Below are positions 42,682-51,300 of a stretch of DNA of 64,000 nt, piece by piece. This DNA is from Roseovarius autotrophicus (GTDB taxonomy: Bacteria; Pseudomonadota; Alphaproteobacteria; Rhodobacterales; Rhodobacteraceae). The stretch is from NCBI RefSeq assembly GCF_018069895.1, contig NZ_JAGQDH010000007.1, positions 1 to 64,000 of the forward strand, given 5' to 3'. The position numbers and the translations under genes were made by a program. The notes under the pieces were generated by a model. That model was not told where the DNA came from. It did not search any database and saw nothing but the letters and a program-made list of their open reading frames with translations. Position 1 is the first letter of the stretch. Each line of letters starts with the position of its first letter.

Positions 42682-44052
42682 TCAGATCCCCCAGGCCGCG
42701 CATTTGCGGTCGATCGTCTTGCGCGCGACCCCCAGCCGCCGCGCGGCCTCGGCGCGATTACCGCCGCAGGCATCGAGCACGGCCATGATGTGCCGCTGCT
42801 CCACCAGCTCCAGCGTCTCGATCGCCTGCGCGCCGGTCACGCGCCCCTCGCCCGCGAATTCGGGCGGAAACCCCCCGAGGATCACCGACCGTTCGATCAG
42901 GTTGCGCAACTCGCGCACATTGCCGGGCCAGTCGTAGCGGCTCAGCTTCAACAGCACCTGCTCGTTCAACTCGAGCGCGGGCATCCCGAGAACCTTGGTG
43001 AATTCGCTCATGAACAGCGCGGCCAGTTCGCCGATATCCTCCTTGCGGTCCTTCAGGCTTGGCATACCGACATTCACGATGTTGATTCGATGGTAGAGAT
43101 CGGCCCGGAAACGCCCCTCGCGCACTGCCCCTTCCAGATCGGCATTGGTGGCAAAGAGAAACCGCAGGTCAAGCGGCACTTCGCGCTCGGATCCAAGCGG
43201 GCGGATGCGCCGGTCTTCGAGCACCCGCAAGAGCGCGGCCTGCACCCCGTCGGGAAGTTGCGCCACCTCATCCAGCAAAAGCGTGCCGCCCTCGGCGTGC
43301 AGCAACAGACCATCCTTGCGCTTGCGGCCATCCTCGTCGATCTGGCCGAACAGTTCCTCGGCGATATGCTCGTTCGAGATGGCCGCACAGTTCACCGCGA
43401 CAAAGGGCTTGTCGGCCCGGTCCGAAAGCGCATGCAGCGTGCGCGCCGCCACCTCCTTGCCGGTGCCGCTCGCGCCGGTGAACAGGACCGAGGTAGGCAT
43501 CGGCGCGAGCCGCGTCAGCATCTCACGCACCCGTTGAATGGTGGAGGAATGGCCCAGAAGCCGACCGCGCGCCGTGCCGCCACCACCCGACAATTCGTGC
43601 CTCAGAAGATAGTTGTCCCGCGCAAGATACTTGCGGTCCAGCGCGCGCGCGACGGCGTTCAGAATCTGGTTGGCACGAAAGGGCTTGAGCACGAAATCGG
43701 TGACGCCCGCCCTGAGCGCCTTGATCGCCGTATCGAGATCGGCATAGGCGGTCATCAGGATCGTCTCGGCGAAAAGTCCCACCCGGCGCTGTTCCTCCAG
43801 CCAGTCCAGCCCGGTCTTGTCAGGCATGAGGTTGTCAAGGATCAGCAGGTCGAAATGCCCCTGATCGAGGATCGCCCCTGCCTCGGCACAGGAACGCGCC
43901 TGTTCCACCTGCCGACAACGCGGAGTCAGCGTCTTGACCAGAAAATTTCGCATCCCCGGCTCGTCGTCGATGATGAGCACGGCGGCACGCCCGAGATTTT
44001 CACCGTAATCGTCGCGGGGCGCAGGGGCCTTGGCGGCGATGCGCGCAGTCAT
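42682..44052 (-). CDS. NtrC-family response regulator lacking the GAFTGA loop
   Basis: A 456-residue protein: receiver (25-140; phospho-acceptor Asp73, Lys123), AAA+ domain (165-395; Walker A GASGTGKE at 193-200, Walker B GGTLLLDE at 255-262) and a Fis-type helix-turn-helix (GGNRAEAARRLGV). After ELFG (233-236), where activators of sigma-54 carry the GAFTGA loop, it reads QIDEDGRKRKDG. It therefore should not open sigma-54 promoters and may act with sigma-70, as R. capsulatus NtrC does. No histidine kinase gene is nearby. It is the last gene of the fdh operon and overlaps the small peptide gene by 4 bp. Confidence 0.85.
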   Translation of the reverse strand: MTARIAAKAPAPRDDYGENLGRAAVLIIDDEPGMRNFLVKTLTPRCRQVEQARSCAEAGAILDQGHFDLLILDNLMPDKTGLDWLEEQRRVGLFAETILMTAYADLDTAIKALRAGVTDFVLKPFRANQILNAVARALDRKYLARDNYLLRHELSGGGGTARGRLLGHSSTIQRVREMLTRLAPMPTSVLFTGASGTGKEVAARTLHALSDRADKPFVAVNCAAISNEHIAEELFGQIDEDGRKRKDGLLLHAEGGTLLLDEVAQLPDGVQAALLRVLEDRRIRPLGSEREVPLDLRFLFATNADLEGAVREGRFRADLYHRINIVNVGMPSLKDRKEDIGELAALFMSEFTKVLGMPALELNEQVLLKLSRYDWPGNVRELRNLIERSVILGGFPPEFAGEGRVTGAQAIETLELVEQRHIMAVLDACGGNRAEAARRLGVARKTIDRKCAAWGI

Positions 44053-44186
44053 TCGCGCGCGTCACCAAGCCTGACACTGTCGCTGGCGCGGGTCGCTTCG
44101 ACCGTATAGCCCAGTTCGCGCAGCACGGTTGGTGCGGCGGCGGCGATCACGGCGCTGGCCACAAAGGCTGCAAGCATGGCTTTCAT
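44049..44186 (-). CDS. 45-residue hypothetical secreted or membrane peptide
   Basis: A short gene between the WD40-cytochrome c and the response regulator. Residues 1-18 (MKAMLAAFVASAVIAAAA) look like a signal peptide or membrane helix, followed by TVLRELGYTVEATRAS. ATG 44186 has GGAGACCCGAGAAG upstream, and its stop overlaps the regulator start (ATGA), so it would be co-translated. I recognise no family. It may be a structural subunit of the formate dehydrogenase complex or only a leader that couples the regulator. Confidence 0.55.
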   Translation of the reverse strand: MKAMLAAFVASAVIAAAAPTVLRELGYTVEATRASDSVRLGDARE

Positions 44187-44202
44187 CTTCTCGGGTCTCC
44201 TC

Positions 44203-45489
44203 TCATTTGGTGGCGCGGCGCAGATAGGCAATCAGATCCTGCCTGTCCTGTGCCCCGGTAATACGTTGCATCGGCATCTTGGAACCGGGGATATAGTGAT
44301 CCGGGCCGAGGTCGAACAGCGCGTCGATGCTCTCATCTCCCCAGACGATATCGGAATTGGCAAGGATGGGCGAGTAGGGATAGCCCGTCACCGCCCCGGC
44401 CGCGCGCCCGAAGAGGCCATGGAGCGTCGGCCCCGCCTTGCGCGAGGGCGGTGGTGTCAGTGCGTGACAGATCGAGCATTTGCGCATGAATTGCCGCTCG
44501 CCGTTCTCCATCTCCTCGGGCGGGCGCAGAAAGCTGTGCTCGGCCTCGCCCGCCGCGTCGTAATCGTCGAGCATGGCGACGGGCCAACCATAGACCACAT
44601 CCGACAACCCCCCGGCATAGAGCATCCGCCCATCGGGCGAAAAGGCAAGCGCCCAGACCGGCCCCCGGCCCATGGCCTTGAAATCGCGGGTGATCTTCCA
44701 GGCGCCCGTGTCGATCACCATGATGAAGCCATGCCCGTCCCCGGCAGCAAGCTGGCCCGTGCCCTCATGATGCACCAACGCCAGCACGGGCCGCCGGTCG
44801 AGGGTGAAATCCGCGACCTCGGCACCGTTTTCCGCGTCAACCACCCGCGTTGCGCCATCGACCGCGCCATAGGCGATCCATGCGTCGCCAGGCCCCACCA
44901 CCAGTTCGTTGATTCCAAAGCCCTGATCGACCAGCACGCGCGAGACCACATCGGCCGCCTGCCAGCGCCAGACACGCAGCGTGCCATCCGCTGAGGTAGA
45001 GAAAAGCCGCGCACCATCGGCGGCAAAAGCCACATCGGTCACCGACGCGTCATGCCCCTTGAGAAAGCGCGGCGCACCACCCGCCACTGGCCAGAGCCCG
45101 ATCGAGCCATCCCAGCTTGCCGAGGCAATCCAAGCACCATCGGGCGATATGGCAACCGAGGCGACCTTGCCCTGATGCCCCTCGAGTCGCGTCGCGGTGC
45201 CGCTATCTCGCTCCCACACGATCAGATCGAAATCATCTCCGCCCGAGACGAGGTGCCCCTCGCCCATAGGGGCCAGCGCGATGACCGCCGCTTCGTGCCC
45301 CTCGAGCCAGCGGGGATCGCGCCCCCGCCAGAGCCCGACGGAATTGTCGAAGCTCGCCGAAGCCAGCGTGCCGTCATCAAGCACGGCAAGCCCCATGACC
45401 GGCCCGCCATGCCCCTTGAGCGTGGTGAACTCCTGGCCCGCGGCCGGGACCGCCGCCAGAAGCCAGAACGCCGCAAGCCATCCGCGCAT
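44203..45489 (-). CDS. WD40-repeat cytochrome c of the formate dehydrogenase operon
   Basis: A 428-residue periplasmic protein. A Sec signal (to about residue 18, AAG) is followed by seven or so WD40-like repeats; clear ones are LKGHGGPVMGLAVL, LEGHEAAVIALAPM, LEGHQGKVASVAIS and LKGHDASVTDVAFA. A single class I cytochrome c domain closes it, with heme site CSICH near residue 339 and MPMQRI as likely methionine ligand. It begins 4 bp after the fdhC stop. It may accept or pass electrons from FdhC or scaffold the enzyme; both are inference. ATG 45489 is the first that gives a signal peptide. Confidence 0.8.
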   Translation of the reverse strand: MRGWLAAFWLLAAVPAAGQEFTTLKGHGGPVMGLAVLDDGTLASASFDNSVGLWRGRDPRWLEGHEAAVIALAPMGEGHLVSGGDDFDLIVWERDSGTATRLEGHQGKVASVAISPDGAWIASASWDGSIGLWPVAGGAPRFLKGHDASVTDVAFAADGARLFSTSADGTLRVWRWQAADVVSRVLVDQGFGINELVVGPGDAWIAYGAVDGATRVVDAENGAEVADFTLDRRPVLALVHHEGTGQLAAGDGHGFIMVIDTGAWKITRDFKAMGRGPVWALAFSPDGRMLYAGGLSDVVYGWPVAMLDDYDAAGEAEHSFLRPPEEMENGERQFMRKCSICHALTPPPSRKAGPTLHGLFGRAAGAVTGYPYSPILANSDIVWGDESIDALFDLGPDHYIPGSKMPMQRITGAQDRQDLIAYLRRATK

Positions 45490-45493
45490 GATC

Positions 45494-46711
45494 TCACTCG
45501 GCGGGATGGGCGGCCTTGTGGGGCGTGTCGGGCGCATGGCCCTTCTCTTGCAACTCGGCCAGCCATAGCCCGTGATGCTCGCGCGCCCACTGCTCCTCGA
45601 CCTCACCCGAGCCCATGGCATCGAACGCGCCCTCCATCCCGACCGAACCGATATAGATATGTGCGAGGATAATGGCGATGAGGACGAAGGCCATGATCGT
45701 GTGCCAGAGCGACGCCAGCTGCATTTCCTCATGCGGCGCGAGGATCTCGGGCAGCGGCCCAAGGCCCACCAGCTGCGGTAGCCCCATGTTGTTGAGGATG
45801 ACGAAGGTCTTGGCGAACATAGGCAGTTCGAACGGAAAGAGCAGCGACAGCCCAGAGGCCGAGATCGACGCACCAAAGACGATCACCGACCAAAAGATCA
45901 TCTTTTGTCCGGCATTGAACTTCTTTGCCGGCGGATGCACGCCCTTGGTGAAGATGCCCCCGCCCACGGCCAGCCATTTGAGATCGACCCGGTTGGGGAT
46001 GTTGTGCGCGACCCACATCACGAAGACCATGACGAGCCCCAGCATGAAAGCCCAGGCAATGTTGTTGTGCACCCATTTCGAGGCTACGGCGATGGTAGAG
46101 AAAGCCTCTCGCCCCAGAAGCGGGATGATCACCATGCGCCCGAACAGGACCAGCAGGCCAGTCACCGCCAGCACGATGAAAGAGCCCGCCATCAACCAGT
46201 GGCCGAACCGCTCCACCGCCTGAAAACGGGTGACGGTGCGCCCGGTCTTTGCGCCGTCGATGCGGATCTTGCCTCGGATCAGGTAGAACACTGCCAAAAG
46301 CACGATCGTGGCCCCCAGAAGCCATGCGCCATAGGTGGCAAGCGGCCCCTTGCGGAACTCCAGCCAGCGCATCCCGGCATCCTGAATGAGCACGCGCGCC
46401 TCCGGCCCGCCCGCCGAAACCTTCACATCCTCAAGGCCGTAGCGCAGCGCACGCCAGACCTCGGCATCGGACGCACCGCCTAGCGTGCCCAACTGACCCG
46501 CCATATCGGCGGCATTGTCAGGGTTGCCAATGGCTTTGCGACGGAAACTGTCGTCGATCCGCTCGCCGCGCTGCCGGGCTAGCACGTCTTCAAGCGTTTG
46601 CGCGCCGCCAGTGGCAGAGCGGTCGGGTTGCGGGGCCTCTGCCCCCTGCTGCGCAGCCAGCGGCAGCGCAAGGAACAGCGACAGAAACAGCGTCAGGATC
46701 ATGCGGGACAT
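45494..46711 (-). CDS. fdhC: Formate dehydrogenase cytochrome b556 subunit (gamma)
   Basis: A 405-residue membrane protein. A signal peptide and an extra periplasmic region of about 110 residues precede the usual four-helix diheme cytochrome b: RFQAVERFGHWLMAGSF, SKWVHNNIAWAFMLG, MWVAHNIPNR and LWHTIMAFVLIAIILAHIYIG contain the heme-ligand histidines. It anchors the FdhAB dimer in the membrane and passes electrons to quinone. The extended N terminus and charged C-terminal tail are longer than in E. coli FdnI (about 217 residues). It is 104 bp downstream of fdhB. Confidence 0.92.
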   Translation of the reverse strand: MSRMILTLFLSLFLALPLAAQQGAEAPQPDRSATGGAQTLEDVLARQRGERIDDSFRRKAIGNPDNAADMAGQLGTLGGASDAEVWRALRYGLEDVKVSAGGPEARVLIQDAGMRWLEFRKGPLATYGAWLLGATIVLLAVFYLIRGKIRIDGAKTGRTVTRFQAVERFGHWLMAGSFIVLAVTGLLVLFGRMVIIPLLGREAFSTIAVASKWVHNNIAWAFMLGLVMVFVMWVAHNIPNRVDLKWLAVGGGIFTKGVHPPAKKFNAGQKMIFWSVIVFGASISASGLSLLFPFELPMFAKTFVILNNMGLPQLVGLGPLPEILAPHEEMQLASLWHTIMAFVLIAIILAHIYIGSVGMEGAFDAMGSGEVEEQWAREHHGLWLAELQEKGHAPDTPHKAAHPAE

Positions 46712-46783
46712 GGCAGATCATCCTGTGTGAGAATTCAAAGGAAGCGGGGGCGGCAACCAGGGCCGCCCGCCGCTGAAAGGAAC

Positions 46784-46804
46784 AGGGCGCGCACCGCGCG
46801 CCCT
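46784..46804. other. Strong hairpin inside the fdhB-fdhC gap
   Basis: AGGGCGCGC (46784-46792), loop ACC, GCGCGCCCT (46796-46804) is a perfect 9-bp stem just after the fdhB stop. A second possible stem, GGCGGC/GCCGCC, lies at about 46750-46767. They may protect the upstream fdhAB message or lower read-through into fdhC. Confidence 0.5.
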
Positions 46805-46815
46805 GCCGGAGCGGG

Positions 46816-47412
46816 TCATCCGCCGCTTTGCTGGCCGTAGGCGCTTCCCCAGCCCCAGGCGCCCGAGCCGAAGCCACGGGCCACCACGCGCTCGCGATAG
46901 ATGGCCGAGACCACATCGCCATCGCCAGCCAGAAGCGCCTTAGTCGAGCACATCTCGGCGCAGATGGGCAGCTTGCCCTCGGCGATCCGGTTGCGCCCAT
47001 ACTTCTGGAACTCGGCCTGGCTGTGGTTCTCCTCGGGGCCGCCCTTGCAGAAGGTGCATTTGTCCATCTTGCCACGGGACCCGAAATTGCCCGCCTGCGG
47101 GAATTGCGGCGCACCGAACGGGCACGCGTAGAAGCAATAGCCGCAGCCGATGCAGAGGTCCTTGGAGTGGAGCACCACGCCTTCCTCGTCCTGGTAGAAG
47201 CAATCCACCGGACAGACCGCCATGCAGGGCGCATCCGAGCAGTGCATGCAGGCCACCGAGATCGAGCGTTCACCGGGTTTGCCGTCATTGATCGTCACCA
47301 CCTTGCGGCGGTTGATCCCCCACGGCACCTCGTGCTCGTTCTTGCAGGCCGTGACGCAGGCGTTGCATTCGATGCAGCGCTCGGCGTCGCAGAGAAACTT
47401 TGCTCTTGCCAT
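46816..47412 (-). CDS. fdhB: Formate dehydrogenase iron-sulfur subunit (beta)
   Basis: A 198-residue ferredoxin-type protein for four 4Fe-4S clusters: CIECNACVTACKNEH, CMHCSDAPCMAVCPVDC, CIGCGYCFYACPFG and CTFCKG with a late CAEMC. It passes electrons from FdhA to the cytochrome b subunit. It lacks a signal peptide and should be exported as a complex with the Tat signal of FdhA. A glycine/tryptophan-rich C terminus (GFGSGAWGWGSAYG) is unusual. It starts 12 bp after the fdhA stop. Confidence 0.93.
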   Translation of the reverse strand: MARAKFLCDAERCIECNACVTACKNEHEVPWGINRRKVVTINDGKPGERSISVACMHCSDAPCMAVCPVDCFYQDEEGVVLHSKDLCIGCGYCFYACPFGAPQFPQAGNFGSRGKMDKCTFCKGGPEENHSQAEFQKYGRNRIAEGKLPICAEMCSTKALLAGDGDVVSAIYRERVVARGFGSGAWGWGSAYGQQSGG

Positions 47413-47424
47413 TCTCTTTCCTCC

Positions 47425-50322
47425 TTACGCTGGCATGATCTTGCAGAGAGTACACTTGGTCTCCTGCATCTGGGTCACGCTGTCATAGCCATAGGTCTGG
47501 GCGGTGTTGGTGCTTTCACCCAGAACATAGGGATCGGCCCCCTTGGGATAGTTCTCCCGCAGGTCGCGCCCCTCGAAATGACCGCCAAAGTGGAACGGCA
47601 TGAAGGCAACGCCTTCGCCCACCCTCTCGGTGACCATGGCCATGACCTTGACCTTGGCGCCTTCGGCACCTTCGACCCAGACCTGTGCGCCGTCCCGCAC
47701 GCCGATATTATTGGCATCGCGCGGGTTGATTTCGACGAACATGTCCTGCTGCAACTCGGCCAGCCACGGGTTTGACCGGGTCTCGTCGCCGCCACCCTCA
47801 TATTCGACCAGACGGCCGGAGGTGAGGATGATCGGATAGTCCTTCGAGAAGTCGTTCTTCTGGATCGACGCATAGAGCGTCGGCAGACGATAGGCACGAC
47901 GGTCCTCGTAGGTCGGGTAGTCGGCCACCAGATCACGCCGGTTCGTATAGAGCGGCTCGCGGTGCAGCGGCACCGGGTCGGGGAAGGTCCAGACGACCGC
48001 GCGGGCCTTGGCATTGCCGAAGGGCGCACATTCGTGCTTGATCGCCACCCGCTGGATCCCGCCCGAAAGGTCGGTTTTCCAGTTGGCAGCCGGGCCACCC
48101 GCCGCTTCGATCTCGGCGCGTTCGGCATCGGTCAGGTCGGCATCCCAGCCCAGATCCATCAGCATCTGCATGGTGAATTCCGGATACCCGTCCTGAAGTT
48201 CCGAGCCGACCGAATAGACGCCTTCGGCCAGAAGGTTGTCGCCGTCGCGCTCCACGCCGAACCGGGCGCGGAAGGTCAGGCCGCCCTGAGACACCGGTTT
48301 GGACATGTCATAAAGGACATGCGTGCCCGGATGCTTCATCTCCGGCGTGCCCCAGCACGGCCAGGGCAGACCATAGGTCTCGCCATCGGCCGGGCCACCC
48401 ACGGCGCGCAGCGTCGTCCTGTCGAACGTGTGCTGGTTGGCCATGTGCAGCTTGAGCCGCTCGGGCGACTGCCCGGTATAACCAATCGTCCACATCCCGC
48501 GGTTGATCTCGCGCAGCGTGTCCTCGATCTCCGGCGTCAGCCCGTCATCTTCCAGCTTGATGTTGCGGAAGATGCGGTCATGGAAGTCGAACTTCTTCGA
48601 GAAAAGCGCGATGATCTCGTGATCGGGCTTCGATTCGAAGAGCGGAGCCATGACCTGATCGCGCCATTGCAGCGAGCGGTTCGAGGCGGTGACAGAGCCG
48701 CGCGTCTCGAACTGCGTCGTGGCCGGCAAGAGATAGACCCCGTCGGTGCGGTCGTTCATCACCGCCGAGACAGTCGGGAACGGATCGACCACGACCAGCA
48801 GGTCGAGTTTCTCCATCGCCGTCTTCATCTCCTTGCCGCGGGTCTGACTGTTGGGCGCGTGTCCCCACAGCACCATTGCACGGACCTTGTTGGGCTGGTC
48901 GATGTTCTCGGCGTCCTCGAGAACGCCATCGATCCAGCGGCTGACCGGAATGCCAGTGAGATACTGAAGTGGCTGGTCCTTGCCGTCCTTGTCCTTGATC
49001 TTGTCGAACCGCGAGGCGAGCCATTCGGAGTCTTCACCCCAGACGCGCGCCCAGTGCTTCCACGCCCCGGCATTGAGGCCATAGTAGCCCGGCAAAGAGT
49101 GGCTCAGCACGCCAAGATCCGTGGCGCCCTGAACGTTGTCATGGCCGCGGAAGATGTTGGTGCCGCCGCCTTCCACGCCCATGTTGCCAAGCGCAAGCTG
49201 CAACACGCAATAGGCGCGCGTGTTGTTGTTGCCGGTGGTGTGCTGGGTGCCGCCCATGCACCAGATCACGGTGCCCGGACGGTTGTTGACCAGCGTGCGC
49301 GCAACGCGGCGCATCTGGCTTTCCGGCACGCCGGTCACGCGCTCGACCTCTGCGGGCGTCCATTTGGCCACCTCGGCCTTGATCTGGTCCATCCCCCAGA
49401 CACGGGTGCGGATGAATTCCTTGTCCTCCCAGCCATTCTCGAAGATGTGCCACAGGATGCCCCAGATCAGCGCCACGTCCGAACCGGGACGGAAGCGCAC
49501 ATATTCGTCGGCATGGGCTGCGGTGCGGGTGAACCGCGGGTCGCAGACGATAAGCGGCGCGTTGTTCTCTTCCTTGGCCTTGAGCACATGCAGCAGGCTG
49601 ACGGGATGCGCCTCGGCCGGGTTGCCGCCGATGATGAAGATGGCCTTGGATTTATGGATGTCGTTGTAGCTGTTGGTCATGGCGCCGTAGCCCCATGTAT
49701 TCGCCACACCGGCCACGGTGGTCGAGTGACAGATCCGCGCCTGATGGTCCACGTTGTTCGTGCCCCAATAGGCGGCGAACTTGCGGAACAGATACGCCTG
49801 TTCATTGTTGTGCTTGGCCGAGCCGAGCCAGTAGACGCTGTCAGGACCGCTTTCCTCGCGGATCTTCAGCATCTGGTCGCCGATCTCGTTGATGGCCTGG
49901 TCCCAGCTGATGCGGGTCCATTCGCCATTCACCTTCTTCATCGGATACTTGAGACGGCGCTCGCCATGGGCGTGCTCGCGGACCGCCGCGCCCTTGGCGC
50001 AATGCGACCCGAGGTTGAACGGGCTGTCCCATCCGGGTTCCTGCCCGGTCCAGACGCCATTCTGCACTTCGGCGATGACCGTGCAGCCGACCGAACAGTG
50101 CGTGCAGACGGATTTCACCGTCTTTACGGCCGCACCCGCCGCACTCTGGGCGTTCGCCCTGGTTACGGTGCCACCCAGGGCACCCATTGCGGCAAGGCCA
50201 CCGATGGCCAGACCGCTACCGCGCAGGAACGCGCGACGGTCAACGGATTTGCCGCCGACCTCGGACAGGATACTTGTCCGCTGGGGGCGTCGCGCAACCC
50301 CGTTGGTCTTTTTCCTAAGCAT
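47425..50322 (-). CDS. fdhA: Formate dehydrogenase catalytic subunit (alpha, Mo/W-bis-MGD)
   Basis: A 965-residue enzyme. A Tat signal is VDRRAFLRG (27-35). The 4Fe-4S site is CTHCSVGC (73-80) with Cys108. The active site is ARICHST with Cys198 in place of selenocysteine and His199 next to it. Molybdopterin-binding motifs include GGNPAEAHPVS and NNNTRAYCVLQLALGNMGVEGGGTN. It oxidises formate to CO2 in the periplasm. Mo or W cannot be told apart from sequence. It lies in the middle of a ten-gene operon with its chaperone and electron carriers. Confidence 0.95.
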   Translation of the reverse strand: MLRKKTNGVARRPQRTSILSEVGGKSVDRRAFLRGSGLAIGGLAAMGALGGTVTRANAQSAAGAAVKTVKSVCTHCSVGCTVIAEVQNGVWTGQEPGWDSPFNLGSHCAKGAAVREHAHGERRLKYPMKKVNGEWTRISWDQAINEIGDQMLKIREESGPDSVYWLGSAKHNNEQAYLFRKFAAYWGTNNVDHQARICHSTTVAGVANTWGYGAMTNSYNDIHKSKAIFIIGGNPAEAHPVSLLHVLKAKEENNAPLIVCDPRFTRTAAHADEYVRFRPGSDVALIWGILWHIFENGWEDKEFIRTRVWGMDQIKAEVAKWTPAEVERVTGVPESQMRRVARTLVNNRPGTVIWCMGGTQHTTGNNNTRAYCVLQLALGNMGVEGGGTNIFRGHDNVQGATDLGVLSHSLPGYYGLNAGAWKHWARVWGEDSEWLASRFDKIKDKDGKDQPLQYLTGIPVSRWIDGVLEDAENIDQPNKVRAMVLWGHAPNSQTRGKEMKTAMEKLDLLVVVDPFPTVSAVMNDRTDGVYLLPATTQFETRGSVTASNRSLQWRDQVMAPLFESKPDHEIIALFSKKFDFHDRIFRNIKLEDDGLTPEIEDTLREINRGMWTIGYTGQSPERLKLHMANQHTFDRTTLRAVGGPADGETYGLPWPCWGTPEMKHPGTHVLYDMSKPVSQGGLTFRARFGVERDGDNLLAEGVYSVGSELQDGYPEFTMQMLMDLGWDADLTDAERAEIEAAGGPAANWKTDLSGGIQRVAIKHECAPFGNAKARAVVWTFPDPVPLHREPLYTNRRDLVADYPTYEDRRAYRLPTLYASIQKNDFSKDYPIILTSGRLVEYEGGGDETRSNPWLAELQQDMFVEINPRDANNIGVRDGAQVWVEGAEGAKVKVMAMVTERVGEGVAFMPFHFGGHFEGRDLRENYPKGADPYVLGESTNTAQTYGYDSVTQMQETKCTLCKIMPA

Positions 50323-50427
50323 GTTTCTCTCTCCTCCCTGGGCCGTTCATGGGCCGGGCATTACGACGAACCGCAGACAGTCGGGCGTCACGCAACCAGT
50401 CGTCAGCGGGTGTGACCTCGTCCGGTA

Positions 50428-50619
50428 TCAGAACCGGGCGCTGTCGAAATAGGCGCGGGTATGCGCGGTATCCTGCATCAGGTTCGATGACAGGTCAGGC
50501 TCGGCGGCCTCGGCCTGCGTGCCTGTCACGGCCGCAGCCACGGCGGCAACGGGCGCGCCGCTGGCGGCCAGCTTGAGGAAATCGCGGCGGCTGCTGCCGT
50601 CCTCGGGTTTCCTGGTCAT
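50428..50619 (-). CDS. Small Tat-signal protein of the formate dehydrogenase region
   Basis: A 63-residue protein, almost half of it a twin-arginine signal (SSRRDFLKLAASG, residues 9-21), with a short acidic mature part ending MQDTAHTRAYFDSARF. A family of such peptides is recurrently encoded just upstream of formate dehydrogenase genes (formate dehydrogenase region TAT target). It may help Tat targeting or be a tiny subunit. It is followed by fdhA after a 105-bp gap. Confidence 0.85.
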   Translation of the reverse strand: MTRKPEDGSSRRDFLKLAASGAPVAAVAAAVTGTQAEAAEPDLSSNLMQDTAHTRAYFDSARF

Positions 50620-50674
50620 GGGGTCGTCCCCTCCTCTGGTTGTGGCGACCGAAGCCGCCGGTTGGTGCGCGGCC

Positions 50675-51283
50675 TCAGGCCCCGCTCATCCGGAAGCCCT
50701 CGGCCTCGATCTCCATGAACACCCGGCCGACCGCGCCGACCGAGGCATAGAGAACCGAGCTTTGAGCGGCTTCCAAATCCGCAAAGAAATGACCCGCCCA
50801 GGGACCTATATGGCGCCCGAAGAAGGTCTTTTGGTCCTCAAGGCTGGCCGGACGACCAAACCGGCCCCGGATCAGCCCCGCCATCATCTCCATCAGCGAG
50901 GCGATATTGTCCTCGGGCTCATAGACATTGTCTGCCCGCCGCATGCCCCGCGCGGCCATGTCCCGGCGGAGGCTGGCCAGCGGCTTTTCGTTCAGAAAGC
51001 CGGTGAGGTAATAGCTGGCATAGGGCAGGAGCTCGCCCCGTCCCAGCCCGATGAAAAGCGCATTGAACTCCGACTCCACCGCGCGCGGTGTGCTCACCGC
51101 GGCGACGCGCGCAAGCGCGCTTATCGCCTGCCCCATCGCGGTGTCATCGCCAGCCAGCCCGGCGGTGCGCCCCAGCAGGTCCGCATCGGCGGGGCGCGCC
51201 AGAAGGGCAGCAAGAAAGTCGTAAAGATCGGCGCGCAGGCGATCCTCTTCGGCAATCGCGGGCGCGGCGGTCTCTTGATCCAT
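50675..51283 (-). CDS. TorD/DmsD-family molybdoenzyme chaperone
   Basis: A 202-residue all-helical protein. LYDFLAALLARP, EFNALFIGLGRGELLPYASYYLTGFL and EPEDNIASLMEMM match the TorD fold; the EPDN-like EPEDN motif is diagnostic. It should bind the FdhA Tat signal during cofactor loading. ATG 51283 has AGGAG seven bases upstream, better than 51304, which overlaps the previous gene. Confidence 0.88.
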   Translation of the reverse strand: MDQETAAPAIAEEDRLRADLYDFLAALLARPADADLLGRTAGLAGDDTAMGQAISALARVAAVSTPRAVESEFNALFIGLGRGELLPYASYYLTGFLNEKPLASLRRDMAARGMRRADNVYEPEDNIASLMEMMAGLIRGRFGRPASLEDQKTFFGRHIGPWAGHFFADLEAAQSSVLYASVGAVGRVFMEIEAEGFRMSGA

Positions 51284-51300
51284 GAGGGTCTCCTGGTTGG

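Noticed and set aside
49700-49760. Possible selenocysteine at the fdhA active site
   Set aside because: The codon in ARICHST is for cysteine (no in-frame TGA), so no SECIS element is needed.
47962-50415. An 817-codon open frame opposite fdhA
   Set aside because: Antisense shadow of fdhA with no recognisable domain.
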